Positions 16,660 to 26,745 of a stretch of DNA of 64,000 nucleotides are shown piece by piece. The stretch is from an uncultured Megasphaera sp. GTDB lineage: Bacteria > Bacillota > Negativicutes > Veillonellales > Megasphaeraceae. The stretch lies in contig UQHB01000011.1 in the NCBI GenBank assembly GCA_900540735.1, positions 4,354 to 68,353 of the forward strand. Direction: 5' to 3'. Made by a program: the position numbers and the translations under genes. Under the pieces are notes generated by a model, which did no database searches, was not told the origin of the DNA, and worked only from the letters and a program-made list of their open reading frames with translations. Position 1 is the stretch's first letter, and each line of letters opens with the position of its first letter.

Positions 16660-19600
16660 ATGAGCAAATTTAAAACCATGGATGGTAACGAAGCAGCTGC
16701 ATGGGTCTCCTATGCATTTACTGAAGTTGCCGCAATTTATCCGATCACGCCGTCTTCTCCTATGGCAGAACATGTCGATGATTGGGCCGCAGCTGGCATG
16801 AAAAACATTTTCGGCCACGAAGCTAAAGTCATTGAAATGCAGTCTGAAGCTGGCGCTGCTGGTACATTCCACGGTTCTTTACAAGCTGGTGCTTTAACAA
16901 CTACGTACACTGCTTCCCAGGGCTTCTTATTGATGATTCCGACTATGTACAAAGTTGCTGGCGAACTCCTTCCAGGCGTTTTCCACGTTGCTGCTCGTGC
17001 ATTAGCTAACCATGCATTGAACATCTTCGGTGACCACCAGGACGTTATGTCTGCTCGTGCTACAGGATGCTGTCTTTTAGCCGAATCCAACGTACAGGAA
17101 GTTATGGATATCGGCGGTGTAGCTCACTTAGCTGCATTGAAAGGCTCCTTGCCGTTCATCAACTTCTTCGATGGGTTCCGTACTTCTCACGAAATTCAAA
17201 AAGTCGAAGTTATGGACTTCGAAAACTTCAAAAAATTAGTCGACTGGGATGCTATCCAAGCGTTCCGTGACCGTGCTCTTAACCCGGATCATCCTGAAAT
17301 CCGTGGCACTGCTGAAAACCCGGACGTTTACTTCCAGCACACAGAAGCTAGCAATAAATTCTACGACGCTATGCCGGATATCGTTGCTGACTACATGGAC
17401 AAAATTTCCGAAATCACTGGCCGTACATACAAACCGTTTAACTACTATGGTGCTGAAGATGCTGAATACGTTATCGTTTGCATGGGCTCCCTCGCTGACG
17501 TAGCTAAACAGACTGTTGAATACCTCGAAAGCCAGGGCGAAAAAGTTGGTTTAATCAACGTTCACTTATATCGTCCGTTCTCTAACAAATATCTCTTAAA
17601 CGTATTGCCGAAAACAGTTAAGAAAATTGCTGTTATCGACCGTACAAAAGAACCGGGCTCCCTCGGCGAACCGCTTTACCTCGATATTGTTGGCTTCGTA
17701 AAAGAAGAAGGCCTCAACATCGACGTTATCGGCGGCCGTGCAGGGATGGGCTCCAAAGACGTTCTTCCGGAAGATATGCTCGCAGTCTTCAAAGAACTCC
17801 ACAAAGAACATCCGCTCAATGGTTTCACACTCAGCATCGTCGACGATGTTACGAACCTTTCGCTTCCGCGCGAACCGAAAATGCCGCTTGATACAACAGG
17901 TCTTACATCCTGCAAATTCTGGGGCTTTGGTTCTGACGGTACTGTTGGTGCTAACAAATCCGCTATCAAGATCATTGGTGACCATACCGACATGTATGCT
18001 CAAGCATACTTCGCATATGACTCCAAAAAATCTGGCGGCGTAACCATTTCCCACTTACGTTTCGGCACGAAACCTATCGATATGCCGTACTTGATTGACT
18101 CCGCTGACTACATCGCATGTCATCGTCAGTCCTATGCAAAACGTTTTGAATTGCTCCGTGGCATTAAAGACGGCGGCACATTCATGCTCAACTGCACATG
18201 GACAGATGAAGAACTCGATCATGAATTACCGGCTAGCTTAAAACGTGCTATTGCTAAACATCACGTTAAATTCTATACCTTGAACGGTGACGCTATTGGT
18301 CAGAAACTCGGCCTCGGTACTCGTATCAACATGGTTATGCAGGCTGCATTCTTTGCTCTTGCAAAAGTTATTCCTTTAGATGACGCTGTTAAATACTTAA
18401 AAGACTCCATCGTTAAGAGCTACGGCAAGAAAGGCCAGAAAGTCGTTGACATGAACTGGGCTGCTGTTGATGCTGGTATCGGTGAATTCCATGAAGTAAG
18501 CTATCCTGCTTCCTGGGCTGATGCAGTTGATACTCCGGTTGAAGGTCGTCCGGCTACGGAATACTTCAAAAACGTTGCTCATCCGATGCTCAACCAGGTT
18601 GGCGATGACCTCCCTGTTTCTGCATTCGAAGGCCGCCAAGACGGCACGATGCCTTCTGGCACATCTAAATTCGAAAAAGCAGGCCCTGCACTTCACGTTC
18701 CTTCTTGGGACAGCACGAAATGTATCGGCTGCATGCAGTGCTCCTTCGTTTGCCCGCACGCTGCAATTCGTCCGTGCTTGACAACGAAAGAAGAAACTGC
18801 TGCTGCTCCGGCAGGCTACACTGTAGCTCCGAAAGCTCGTTCCGGCAAACAGTACGATGTTGCTATCGTTGTTGACCAGCTCGACTGCCTCGAATGCGGT
18901 AGCTGCGCTAACGTTTGCCCGGTTGAAGCATTGACCATGGTTCCGAACACGGACGAAGAACGTGCTAAAATGGACTACTGGTACTATGCAACGGAAACAG
19001 TTTCCCCGAAAGAAAACCCGCAGAAGAAAACGACAGTTATCGGCTCACAGTTCGAAACTCCGTTACTCGAATTCTCCGGTGCTTGCGCAGGTTGCGGCGA
19101 AACTCCGTATGCTAAATTGCTTACACAGCTCTTCGGCGATCGCATGATGATTGCTAACGCAACAGGTTGCTCCTCCATTTGGGGCGCATCTGCACCGGTT
19201 TCCCCGTACACCATGAACGCTAAAGGTCATGGTCCTGCATGGGCTAATTCCTTGTTCGAAGATGCTGCTGAATTTGGTCTCGGCATGTTCGTCGGCGTTG
19301 ACAAAGTTCGTAAAGACTTAGCTGAACGCCTTGACGAAGCTAAAGCTGTTGCATCTCCTGAACTCCAGGAAGCACTCAGCGATTGGGCTGCTAACATGTA
19401 CGAAGGCGAAGGTACTCGTGAACGCGCTGATAAATTGACAGCTCTTCTTGAAAAAGAAGCTGCTGGCAAAGCAGTTCTCGAAGACTTCCTCAACAAGAAG
19501 AAATTCTTCGTTAAACGTTCCCAGTGGATCATCGGTGGTGACGGTTGGTCCTACGATATCGGTTACGGCGGTGTTGACCATGTCCTCGCTCAGGACCATG

Positions 19601-20175
19601 ACGTAAACATCCTCGTCCTCGATACAGAAGTTTACTCCAACACAGGCGGACAGTCCTCCAAAGCTACTCCGGAAGCTGCTGTTGCTCAGTTCGCTGCTGC
19701 TGGTAAACGTACGAAGAAAAAAGACCTCGGCATGATGGCTATTTCCTACGGCTATGTATACGTAGCTCAGGTATCCATGGGTGCTGATAAGAACCAGCTC
19801 ATGAAAGCATTCACAGAAGCTGAATCCTACCATGGTCCTTCCTTGGTTATCTGCTATGCTCCTTGCATTAACCACGGTATCCGTAAAGGCATGGGCAAGA
19901 GCCAGCTCGAAGAAAAGCTTGCTGTTGAATGCGGTTACTGGGATCTCTATCGTTACAATCCTGCTCTTAAAGCTGAAGGTAAGAATCCGTTCCACCTCGA
20001 CTCCAAAGAACCGGATTACAGCAAATTCCAGGAATTCTTACAGGGCGAAGTTCGTTATGCTTCCCTCAAGAAAGTATTGCCTGAACAAGCAGAATCCTTC
20101 TATGCTAAGACAGAAGCTGATGCTAAAGAACGTCGCATGACATACGTTCGTTTCCAGAAAGGCTTCGAAGGCTAA
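16660..20175 (+). CDS. nifJ: Pyruvate:ferredoxin (flavodoxin) oxidoreductase, single-chain
   Basis: 1171 aa, the full homodimeric PFOR architecture. Residues ~1-250 are the pyruvate-binding domain (YPITPSSPMAEHVDDWAA). A transketolase-C-like and a gamma domain follow. Then come two 4Fe-4S ferredoxin motifs, CIGCMQCSFVCPHA and CLECGSCANVCPVEA (~695-770). The TPP domain has CAGCGETPY, TGCSSIWG, and GGDGWSYDIGYGG and NTGGQSSKATP. Oxidises pyruvate and CoA to acetyl-CoA, CO2 and reduced ferredoxin. Start ATG 16660, AAGGAG upstream. The codon bias (GCT, GTT, CGT) differs from neighbours in the way typical of very highly expressed genes. Confidence 0.98.
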   Translation: MSKFKTMDGNEAAAWVSYAFTEVAAIYPITPSSPMAEHVDDWAAAGMKNIFGHEAKVIEMQSEAGAAGTFHGSLQAGALTTTYTASQGFLLMIPTMYKVAGELLPGVFHVAARALANHALNIFGDHQDVMSARATGCCLLAESNVQEVMDIGGVAHLAALKGSLPFINFFDGFRTSHEIQKVEVMDFENFKKLVDWDAIQAFRDRALNPDHPEIRGTAENPDVYFQHTEASNKFYDAMPDIVADYMDKISEITGRTYKPFNYYGAEDAEYVIVCMGSLADVAKQTVEYLESQGEKVGLINVHLYRPFSNKYLLNVLPKTVKKIAVIDRTKEPGSLGEPLYLDIVGFVKEEGLNIDVIGGRAGMGSKDVLPEDMLAVFKELHKEHPLNGFTLSIVDDVTNLSLPREPKMPLDTTGLTSCKFWGFGSDGTVGANKSAIKIIGDHTDMYAQAYFAYDSKKSGGVTISHLRFGTKPIDMPYLIDSADYIACHRQSYAKRFELLRGIKDGGTFMLNCTWTDEELDHELPASLKRAIAKHHVKFYTLNGDAIGQKLGLGTRINMVMQAAFFALAKVIPLDDAVKYLKDSIVKSYGKKGQKVVDMNWAAVDAGIGEFHEVSYPASWADAVDTPVEGRPATEYFKNVAHPMLNQVGDDLPVSAFEGRQDGTMPSGTSKFEKAGPALHVPSWDSTKCIGCMQCSFVCPHAAIRPCLTTKEETAAAPAGYTVAPKARSGKQYDVAIVVDQLDCLECGSCANVCPVEALTMVPNTDEERAKMDYWYYATETVSPKENPQKKTTVIGSQFETPLLEFSGACAGCGETPYAKLLTQLFGDRMMIANATGCSSIWGASAPVSPYTMNAKGHGPAWANSLFEDAAEFGLGMFVGVDKVRKDLAERLDEAKAVASPELQEALSDWAANMYEGEGTRERADKLTALLEKEAAGKAVLEDFLNKKKFFVKRSQWIIGGDGWSYDIGYGGVDHVLAQDHDVNILVLDTEVYSNTGGQSSKATPEAAVAQFAAAGKRTKKKDLGMMAISYGYVYVAQVSMGADKNQLMKAFTEAESYHGPSLVICYAPCINHGIRKGMGKSQLEEKLAVECGYWDLYRYNPALKAEGKNPFHLDSKEPDYSKFQEFLQGEVRYASLKKVLPEQAESFYAKTEADAKERRMTYVRFQKGFEG

Positions 20176-20207
20176 GAAATAAAAGAGACTCTCTAGTCTC
20201 ATACGAT

Positions 20208-20246
20208 AACCAGTTGTACTACGCAAGTAGTGCAACTGGTTTTTTG
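20208..20246 (+). terminator. Terminator of the PFOR gene
   Basis: Long hairpin AACCAGTTG-TACTAC-GCAA-GTAGT-GCAACTGGTT followed by TTTTT. Confidence 0.9.
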
Positions 20247-20369
20247 TTATCCCTAAATTTCTTGAAAAATTGCGCCTTTTTATAGATTTTGACTTTATTT
20301 TGAGAATAGAAAGTGGTAGAATATGGATATAGTTATTGATACTGATTATTTGTGAGAATGTGAGAGTCC

Positions 20370-22349
20370 ATGGAAAAACGGTGGCATCTGATTGACGCTG
20401 ACGACCGGATAGTAGCGTCGTTAACAGAACAACTTCATATTTCCCGTCTGTTGGCAACGGTCCTTGTCAATCGCGGTATTACGACGATGAAAGAAGGGGC
20501 CTATTTCCTGACGGAAGCCGCAGAAGATATGCACGATCCGTACCAAATGAATGGGATGGAACGAGCAGTCACACGGATTGACCAGGCTCTTGCAGATGAT
20601 GAAAATATTGTCATTTATGGCGACTACGATGTCGACGGCATGACGGCTACATCGCTGTTATGTAACGTCCTAGAGGAGTTAGGCGGGACCGTGTCCTTTT
20701 ATATTCCTGACAGGCAAACAGAAGGATATGGGCCAAATCAGGAGGCCTTTCAGACCTTGCTGGATCAAGGGACGGGCTTGCTGATTACTGTCGACTGTGG
20801 GATTGCGGCTTATGACGTTGTGCATGAATTCCAAGGCAAGATGGATATTATTATTACAGACCATCATGAACCGCCAGCACAGCTGCCGCCAGCGTATGTC
20901 ATTTTGAATCCTAAACAGCATGATGATACCTATCCGTACCGCCAGTTAGCCGGAGCCGGTGTGGCCTATAAATTAGCCCAAGCCTTATGGCAGTACGTCA
21001 AACACGAGCCGCTCCAGGGCTACAGCGACATTGCCGCCTTAGGGACGATTGCCGATTTAGTGCCTTTAACAGGCGAGAACAGGCTCATTGCTAAGGAAGG
21101 GCTGCAGTGTATGCGGGACGGCCATAATCTCGGCATACAGGCCTTGTTTGACGCAGCTGGGCTTAACCCGGAAGAAATTACAGCCGGGCGTATTTCCTAT
21201 ACCATTGCGCCTCGCCTGAATGCGGCCGGGCGCATTAGCCACGCGTCGCAAGGTGTGGAACTCCTGCGCAGTACGGTCAAAGACAAGGCGCAGACCTTAG
21301 CCGTTATGCTCAGTGCTCTCAATGAAGAACGGCAGCAAATTGAAGTATCCATTGCTCAAGAAGCGATTAAAAAGATAAAAGAGCGGCACGAAGAGCAAGA
21401 CGGCGTACTTGTCGCAGTTGGTGCAGGCTGGCATGTCGGTGTCATCGGCATTGCTGCGTCGCGCCTCGTCGAGACTTATTACCGGCCGTCCTTAGTCATT
21501 GGTATTCACGATGGTGTAGGGAAGGGCTCGTGCCGTAGTATTGCTGGTTTTAATATATATGAGGCCTTGACGTATGCGTCCGATTTGCTCTTGCAATTTG
21601 GTGGCCATCCTATGGCGGCAGGCTTTTCTATTGCAGCGGATAAAATCGATGCTTTGCGGGAACGGCTGAACGAGTATGCAGCCCAGCATATGACCGCAGC
21701 CGATTACATTCCTGTTGAGGCCATCGACATGACACTTACGGGCCAAGATATTTCGTTACAGCAAATTGCCGAGATAAGTTGCTTAGAACCGTACGGTATG
21801 GGCAATAGCCGACCTGTATTTTCCTTAGAAAAGGCAAAAATCACGGGAATCCGTCCTATTGGTAAGGAAAAACAACACTTGCGCCTGGCCGTGACGACAC
21901 CTGACGGGGCAAGCCTTTCTGCTATTGGCTGGTCCATGGCCGACCGGGCAGAGACGCTGGTCGAAGGGGATTGTGTGGACCTAGCCTTTCAGTTAGAGCG
22001 AAACGATTTTAATGGTCTCTCGTCTCCTCAATTAGTTCTCCAAGATATTCATCAACCTATTCCTCAAATTCATCTTGACAGAACGACCATGATTGATATA
22101 TATATAACATTGAAACAATGGTTGTCAGCGCGTTCAGTGCCTGCCTGGCAAGGGCGACAACGGTTGCTGGCAGCCTTAGGCGATAGATACGACGGACACA
22201 CGCTGTTAGCAGCCTTGCAGGTGCTCATAGAATTAGGCGTTGTCAATCGTCTCGGCGAGCCCGGCGATGCTGTACTGTACATGCCTGTGCTTACACAAAA
22301 GATGTGTCTGGACACGTCGCCGACATACCAACACTATAGCCAGAGGTAA
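20370..22349 (+). CDS. recJ: Single-stranded-DNA-specific exonuclease RecJ
   Basis: 659 aa. DHH phosphoesterase motifs: YGDYDVDGMTATSLL, TVDCGIAAYD, ITDHHEPP, and the DHHA1 motif FGGHPMAAGFS. An OB-like C-terminal domain follows (~450-560). 5'-3' exonuclease in repair and recombination. Starts a long near-gapless unit running to aspS. The order recJ-relA-dtd is conserved in Firmicutes. Confidence 0.95.
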   Translation: MEKRWHLIDADDRIVASLTEQLHISRLLATVLVNRGITTMKEGAYFLTEAAEDMHDPYQMNGMERAVTRIDQALADDENIVIYGDYDVDGMTATSLLCNVLEELGGTVSFYIPDRQTEGYGPNQEAFQTLLDQGTGLLITVDCGIAAYDVVHEFQGKMDIIITDHHEPPAQLPPAYVILNPKQHDDTYPYRQLAGAGVAYKLAQALWQYVKHEPLQGYSDIAALGTIADLVPLTGENRLIAKEGLQCMRDGHNLGIQALFDAAGLNPEEITAGRISYTIAPRLNAAGRISHASQGVELLRSTVKDKAQTLAVMLSALNEERQQIEVSIAQEAIKKIKERHEEQDGVLVAVGAGWHVGVIGIAASRLVETYYRPSLVIGIHDGVGKGSCRSIAGFNIYEALTYASDLLLQFGGHPMAAGFSIAADKIDALRERLNEYAAQHMTAADYIPVEAIDMTLTGQDISLQQIAEISCLEPYGMGNSRPVFSLEKAKITGIRPIGKEKQHLRLAVTTPDGASLSAIGWSMADRAETLVEGDCVDLAFQLERNDFNGLSSPQLVLQDIHQPIPQIHLDRTTMIDIYITLKQWLSARSVPAWQGRQRLLAALGDRYDGHTLLAALQVLIELGVVNRLGEPGDAVLYMPVLTQKMCLDTSPTYQHYSQR

Positions 22350-22361
22350 AGGAGGATTACT

Positions 22362-24560
22362 ATGGAATTTAAAGACAAAGATGCGGAATTCCAGCGATTG
22401 CTTGATACGATTCACTCGTATTTGCCAAACGATTCCTGTGACAGTATCAAAAAAGCATATCATTTAGCGGAAGAAGCGCATAAAGACCAGAAACGGGCCA
22501 GTGGTGAACCGTACATTCTCCATCCTTTGGCAGTTGCCCAGATTTTGGCAGATATGAAAATTGATACACAGACTATTACGGCATCGCTCTTGCACGATGT
22601 CGTTGAAGACACGCAGTATACGCTGGAAGATATAGAAAAACGGTTTGGCAAGGAAGTAGCCTTTTTAGTGGACGGCGTAACGAAATTGAGCCGTTTAAAT
22701 TATCGGACCAAAGAAGACCAGCAGCTCAATAGTATGCGCAAAATGTTCCTCGCCATGGCCAAAGACGTGCGCGTCGTCGTTATTAAGCTCGCCGACAGAC
22801 TGCACAACATGCGGACCTTGCGGTACATGCGCAGTGACAAGCAGAAGCGCATTGCTCAGGAAACGCTGGAAATTTTTGCGCCCCTTGCGCACCGCTTAGG
22901 GATTTTTAATATTAAATGGGAACTAGAAGATTTATCGTTCCGCTACTTAGAACCAGATAAATACTATGATTTAGTGGACCAAATGAAGCAAAAGCGTCAC
23001 GTCCGCGAAGAAATCGTCAACGAAGCTATTAAAGTCTTAAAGAAAGCCTTAGAAGACGCGCACATTACATGCGAAATCAATGGCCGACCGAAGCATTTCT
23101 ATAGTATTTACAAAAAAATGAAAAAAGACAATCGAGACCTGAGCCAGGTTTACGATTTGTTTGCCATTCGCGTCATCGTCGATACGGTCCAAGACTGTTA
23201 TGGTGTCTTAGGCATTGTCCATAGCTTGTGGAAACCGCTTCCATATCGCTTCAAAGATTACATTGCTATGCCGAAACCGAACAATTACCAGTCCCTGCAT
23301 ACGACGGTCATTGGGACGCGGGGACAGCCTGTAGAAATCCAGATTCGCACGTGGGAAATGCACCACATTGCCGAATACGGTGTCGCGGCGCATTGGCGCT
23401 ATAAAGAAGGCCATGCCAATGACGGACAAAATTCGTTCGATGAAAAGATGGGCTGGCTCCGCAATCTGCTGGAATGGCAAGATACGAGCAACCCGAAAGA
23501 ATTCGTCAATGCCTTGAAACTCGATGCTTTCTCGGATGAAGTCTTCGTCTTTTCACCGCGCGGCGACGTCATCGATTTGCCCCAGGGGGCTATTCCTATT
23601 GACTTTGCGTACCGCATTCATACGGAAGTCGGTCATCGCTGTGTCGGCGCGAAAGTAAATAATAAAATCGTTCCTCTTGATTATAAATTGAAGAACGGTG
23701 ACATTGTCGAAATCATTACGTCGAAGACAGGAAAACCGAGTCTGGACTGGCTGAAAATCGTCGGCAGTTCCGAAAGCCGCTCGAAGATTCGCAACTGGTT
23801 CAAGAAAGAAAATCGCGAAGATAATATTGCCAAAGGCTTAGAAGCACTCGAACGAGAATGCAAACGCCTGGGCTACGACTGGAAAGTCATCAATACGTCT
23901 GGTCGTCTTGCCCGCGTAGCTAAGCAAATGAATGCTGGCTCAGAAGACGATTTAGCCGCTGCTGTCGGTTACGGCGGATACACCGTCAATACGGTCCTCA
24001 TTAAGCTCTTAGAACTGCATAAGAAAGACGAACAAAAGCAAGAAGATGAGAGCAATTTGGCAGCCATTGAAAAATTAAAACCTCGAAAACCGACGAAGAA
24101 AAACGGCACAGGTATTCTTGTCAAAGGCGAACCAGGCCTCCTCGTGCGGCTTGCGAAGTGTTGCAGCCCTGTTCCGGGCGACCCCATTATTGGCTTCATT
24201 ACGCGCGGCCGCGGCGTTTCTGTACACCGTGCGGACTGCCCGAACATCAGTAATGGCAAAGAAGATTTAGAACGCCTTATTGATGTCGAATGGGATTACG
24301 GCGGCAGCGAAATGTATGAAGTGAACATGGAAATCACAGCCTACGACAGAACGGGTATTATGGCGGAAATCATGGCGACTTTAGCAGAAATGAAGATTTC
24401 TATTTTGAGCGTCAACGCCAAGACGAATGACACGAAAAACGTAACCATTCATATGGGCGTAAACATCAAAGATTTGGCACAGTTTGAATTTATTGCCACC
24501 AAAATCCGCCGCCTGAAAGATGTCTATTCTGTAGAACGCTATACAGGAGGTGCCGTGTAA
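22362..24560 (+). CDS. relA: Bifunctional (p)ppGpp synthetase/hydrolase (RelA/SpoT)
   Basis: 732 aa, five domains in order. The HD hydrolase domain has HPLAVAQILADM and LLHDVVEDTQYT, with KLADRLHNMRT. The synthetase domain has YSIYKKMKK and GYQSLHTTV-type NYQSLHTTVIG. The TGS domain is at ~390-450 (VFVFSPRGDVIDLPQGA), then a zinc-finger-like domain (LLVRLAKCCSPVPGDPI), and a C-terminal ACT (~660-730). Intact HD residues predict both synthesis and hydrolysis. 12 bases after recJ, with AGGAGG. Confidence 0.96.
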   Translation: MEFKDKDAEFQRLLDTIHSYLPNDSCDSIKKAYHLAEEAHKDQKRASGEPYILHPLAVAQILADMKIDTQTITASLLHDVVEDTQYTLEDIEKRFGKEVAFLVDGVTKLSRLNYRTKEDQQLNSMRKMFLAMAKDVRVVVIKLADRLHNMRTLRYMRSDKQKRIAQETLEIFAPLAHRLGIFNIKWELEDLSFRYLEPDKYYDLVDQMKQKRHVREEIVNEAIKVLKKALEDAHITCEINGRPKHFYSIYKKMKKDNRDLSQVYDLFAIRVIVDTVQDCYGVLGIVHSLWKPLPYRFKDYIAMPKPNNYQSLHTTVIGTRGQPVEIQIRTWEMHHIAEYGVAAHWRYKEGHANDGQNSFDEKMGWLRNLLEWQDTSNPKEFVNALKLDAFSDEVFVFSPRGDVIDLPQGAIPIDFAYRIHTEVGHRCVGAKVNNKIVPLDYKLKNGDIVEIITSKTGKPSLDWLKIVGSSESRSKIRNWFKKENREDNIAKGLEALERECKRLGYDWKVINTSGRLARVAKQMNAGSEDDLAAAVGYGGYTVNTVLIKLLELHKKDEQKQEDESNLAAIEKLKPRKPTKKNGTGILVKGEPGLLVRLAKCCSPVPGDPIIGFITRGRGVSVHRADCPNISNGKEDLERLIDVEWDYGGSEMYEVNMEITAYDRTGIMAEIMATLAEMKISILSVNAKTNDTKNVTIHMGVNIKDLAQFEFIATKIRRLKDVYSVERYTGGAV

Positions 24561-24561
24561 G

Positions 24562-25011
24562 ATGAGAGCTGTCATTCAGCGGACTAATCAGTCGTCTGTC
24601 ACGTCTGATGGTGGCGAAACGGGCCGCATTGGCAAGGGACTGACGGTCCTGCTCGGTGTGGGCCAAAACGACACGGAAAAAGACGTGCAGTACATGGTAG
24701 ATAAGATTACGAATTTACGTATCTTCGAAGACGAGAATGATAAATTAAACTTGTCTCTAAAAGATATTGGCGGCTCTTTGCTCGTCATTTCGCAGTTTAC
24801 CTTATACGGCGATGCCCGTCATGGCAGACGGCCTAGTTTTACAGAGGCTGCGCCGCCAGACGAGGCCAATCGCTTATATGAATTATTTGTCCAAGACGTA
24901 GAAGCTCTCGGTATTCCCGTAGGGACTGGCCGTTTTCGGACACACATGGTCGTCTCCCTTGATAATGACGGCCCTGTGACGATTTTATTAGATAGTAAGA
25001 AAGTATTTTAA
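24562..25011 (+). CDS. dtd: D-aminoacyl-tRNA deacylase
   Basis: 149 aa. Signature SQFTLYGDARHGRRPSF (active-site SQxT) and the C-terminal NDGPVTILLDS (Gly-Pro motif). Removes D-amino acids from mischarged tRNA. Start ATG 24562 directly after the relA stop; AGGAGG lies inside the relA end. Confidence 0.96.
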   Translation: MRAVIQRTNQSSVTSDGGETGRIGKGLTVLLGVGQNDTEKDVQYMVDKITNLRIFEDENDKLNLSLKDIGGSLLVISQFTLYGDARHGRRPSFTEAAPPDEANRLYELFVQDVEALGIPVGTGRFRTHMVVSLDNDGPVTILLDSKKVF

Positions 25012-25025
25012 AGGAGGAAGGCTCT

Positions 25026-25661
25026 ATGAGCATGAAATATATGACTATGGTCTTAGGTCCGGTCATGACGAACTGCTACATTGTCTATGATAGTGATACG
25101 AAAGACGCCATGGTCATTGACCCGGCTTGGGATTATAAAAAAATTGACCAAGCCTTGCGGGACCATGGGTTGACACTGAAATTGATTTTCTTGACCCACG
25201 GTCACGCAGACCACATTGGGGCACTGCAAGAATTACGGCAGAAGAAAAACGTCCCTGTGTACGTAGGCGAAGGGGATAAGGGCTTAATTACTAATTCCCA
25301 TAATAATTTGTCTATGTTCATGGGTGCGCCTATTGTCTGCGATTCTGCAGATTACATTGCCCATGATGGCGACATCATTACGGTGGGTAACCTCAAATTT
25401 AAAGTCCTCGAAACACCGGGGCATACGCCGGGAGGCTTGAGCCTCTATGGCAATGGTGTCGTCTTTGCCGGTGATACGCTCTTTAGATATTCTGTTGGGC
25501 GGACCGATTTATACGGCGGCGATACGGCGACACTCATTCAAAGCATTAACGACAAGCTCATGACTCTTCCTGATGATACGGTTGTCTTGCCGGGCCACGG
25601 CCCATCGTCCCTGATTGGGGACGAATGGCGCAATAATCCGTTCCTTACTGGCGGGTGGTAG
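25026..25661 (+). CDS. MBL-fold metallohydrolase (glyoxalase II-like)
   Basis: 211 aa. Metallo-beta-lactamase metal motif THGHADHIGAL, then HTPGGLSL, FAGDTLFRYSVGRTDL and LPGHGP. This set fits the hydroxyacylglutathione-hydrolase-like subgroup often found next to dtd/hemZ in Firmicutes. The substrate is unknown; glutathione-linked chemistry is unlikely in this lineage. AAAGGAGG upstream. Confidence 0.92.
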   Translation: MSMKYMTMVLGPVMTNCYIVYDSDTKDAMVIDPAWDYKKIDQALRDHGLTLKLIFLTHGHADHIGALQELRQKKNVPVYVGEGDKGLITNSHNNLSMFMGAPIVCDSADYIAHDGDIITVGNLKFKVLETPGHTPGGLSLYGNGVVFAGDTLFRYSVGRTDLYGGDTATLIQSINDKLMTLPDDTVVLPGHGPSSLIGDEWRNNPFLTGGW

Positions 25662-25665
25662 TCCC

Positions 25666-26745
25666 ATGGCTATGCAAAAAGGATCACAGTTTTGGCTGCG
25701 CGTGGTCATTGCAGTGCTGGCAGCATCGTTGTTTTTTATGGTCCATGCCATTTATTGGCCCGTTATTATCTCCTTGATTTTAACGTTTATTATGATGCCC
25801 ATTCGCGATGCAGTACTGCATATTTTTCAGCGTCTTACGAAACGGCAATTACCAATTGATTTAGCCATCCTTATATCCTTTGCCGTATTAATTTGTATTA
25901 TTTCTCTCTTGACGAATATCATTTTAAAGCCTCTCGTAGCACAGGTGAATTTGTTTGCTGCGAACTTTAATGATATTGTCGCGAAAATGGCAGCCCTCGT
26001 AGCGGAATTAGAAAATGAACAGACTCAATTCTACATTCCTAATCACTTTAAGTCGATCATTAATGAAGCGTTTATTAAGTTCAGCAACTACGGTGTCGAT
26101 GGAATTTCTAATCTCATCAGTTCGGTCTTTTACATTGCCGGTACAGTCGTAGAATTTTTCGTTGTTCCTTTTATTACGTTTTATTTTATGAAAGACGGAG
26201 GGCACATGGTGCAGGCCTTTGTACGGCTCTACCCAGCATCGTACCAAGGACAGCTTATGCAGGTCTTTCATGAAGTGCAGCATGTCTTAAGCCGCTATAT
26301 TCGCGGTCAAATCCTCATGAGCTGCATCATTGCCACGCTCACCTTTATTGGCATGTGGGCCTTAGGTGTACCGTATCCCATGGTCATTGGCGTACTCGCA
26401 GCCATTACGGAATGGGTGCCTATTGTCGGGCCAATCGTCGGGGCTATTCCGGCGATTCTCTTAGGCGCGACTATTGATTTAGGCCTGGCCGTCAAAGTCT
26501 TAGTGTTTTACGTTATTATCCAGCAGATAGACAGTCATCTCATTATGCCGCAAGTCATGGGGGCTGTCATCAGTATTCATCCTGTCGTCATTGTCATTGC
26601 CTTACTGGTGGGAGGCACCCTGTTTGGCGTAGCCGGTATGATTTTGACCGTGCCTGTGACGGCAGTACTGCAAATTATCTGCAAGCATTTATGGTTTTAC
26701 AATACTTATAGAGAAAAGGCGATGAACGTACATGGAAAAGAATAA
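25666..26745 (+). CDS. AI-2E family transporter (TqsA/YdiK-type permease)
   Basis: 359 aa with about eight membrane segments and the family hallmark MVIGVLAAITEWVPIVGPIVGAIPAIL followed by the conserved HPVVIVIALLVGGTLFG. Despite the name, members export varied small molecules or act as Na+/H+ antiporters, so the substrate is open. ATG 25666 is four bases beyond the MBL stop; an upstream in-frame start lies inside that gene. Confidence 0.9.
   Translation: MAMQKGSQFWLRVVIAVLAASLFFMVHAIYWPVIISLILTFIMMPIRDAVLHIFQRLTKRQLPIDLAILISFAVLICIISLLTNIILKPLVAQVNLFAANFNDIVAKMAALVAELENEQTQFYIPNHFKSIINEAFIKFSNYGVDGISNLISSVFYIAGTVVEFFVVPFITFYFMKDGGHMVQAFVRLYPASYQGQLMQVFHEVQHVLSRYIRGQILMSCIIATLTFIGMWALGVPYPMVIGVLAAITEWVPIVGPIVGAIPAILLGATIDLGLAVKVLVFYVIIQQIDSHLIMPQVMGAVISIHPVVIVIALLVGGTLFGVAGMILTVPVTAVLQIICKHLWFYNTYREKAMNVHGKE

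Noticed and set aside
18397..19995. Long minus-strand ORFs (up to 225 codons) inside the PFOR gene.
   Set aside because: They arise from strong codon bias of PFOR; no ribosome site, no recognisable domain.
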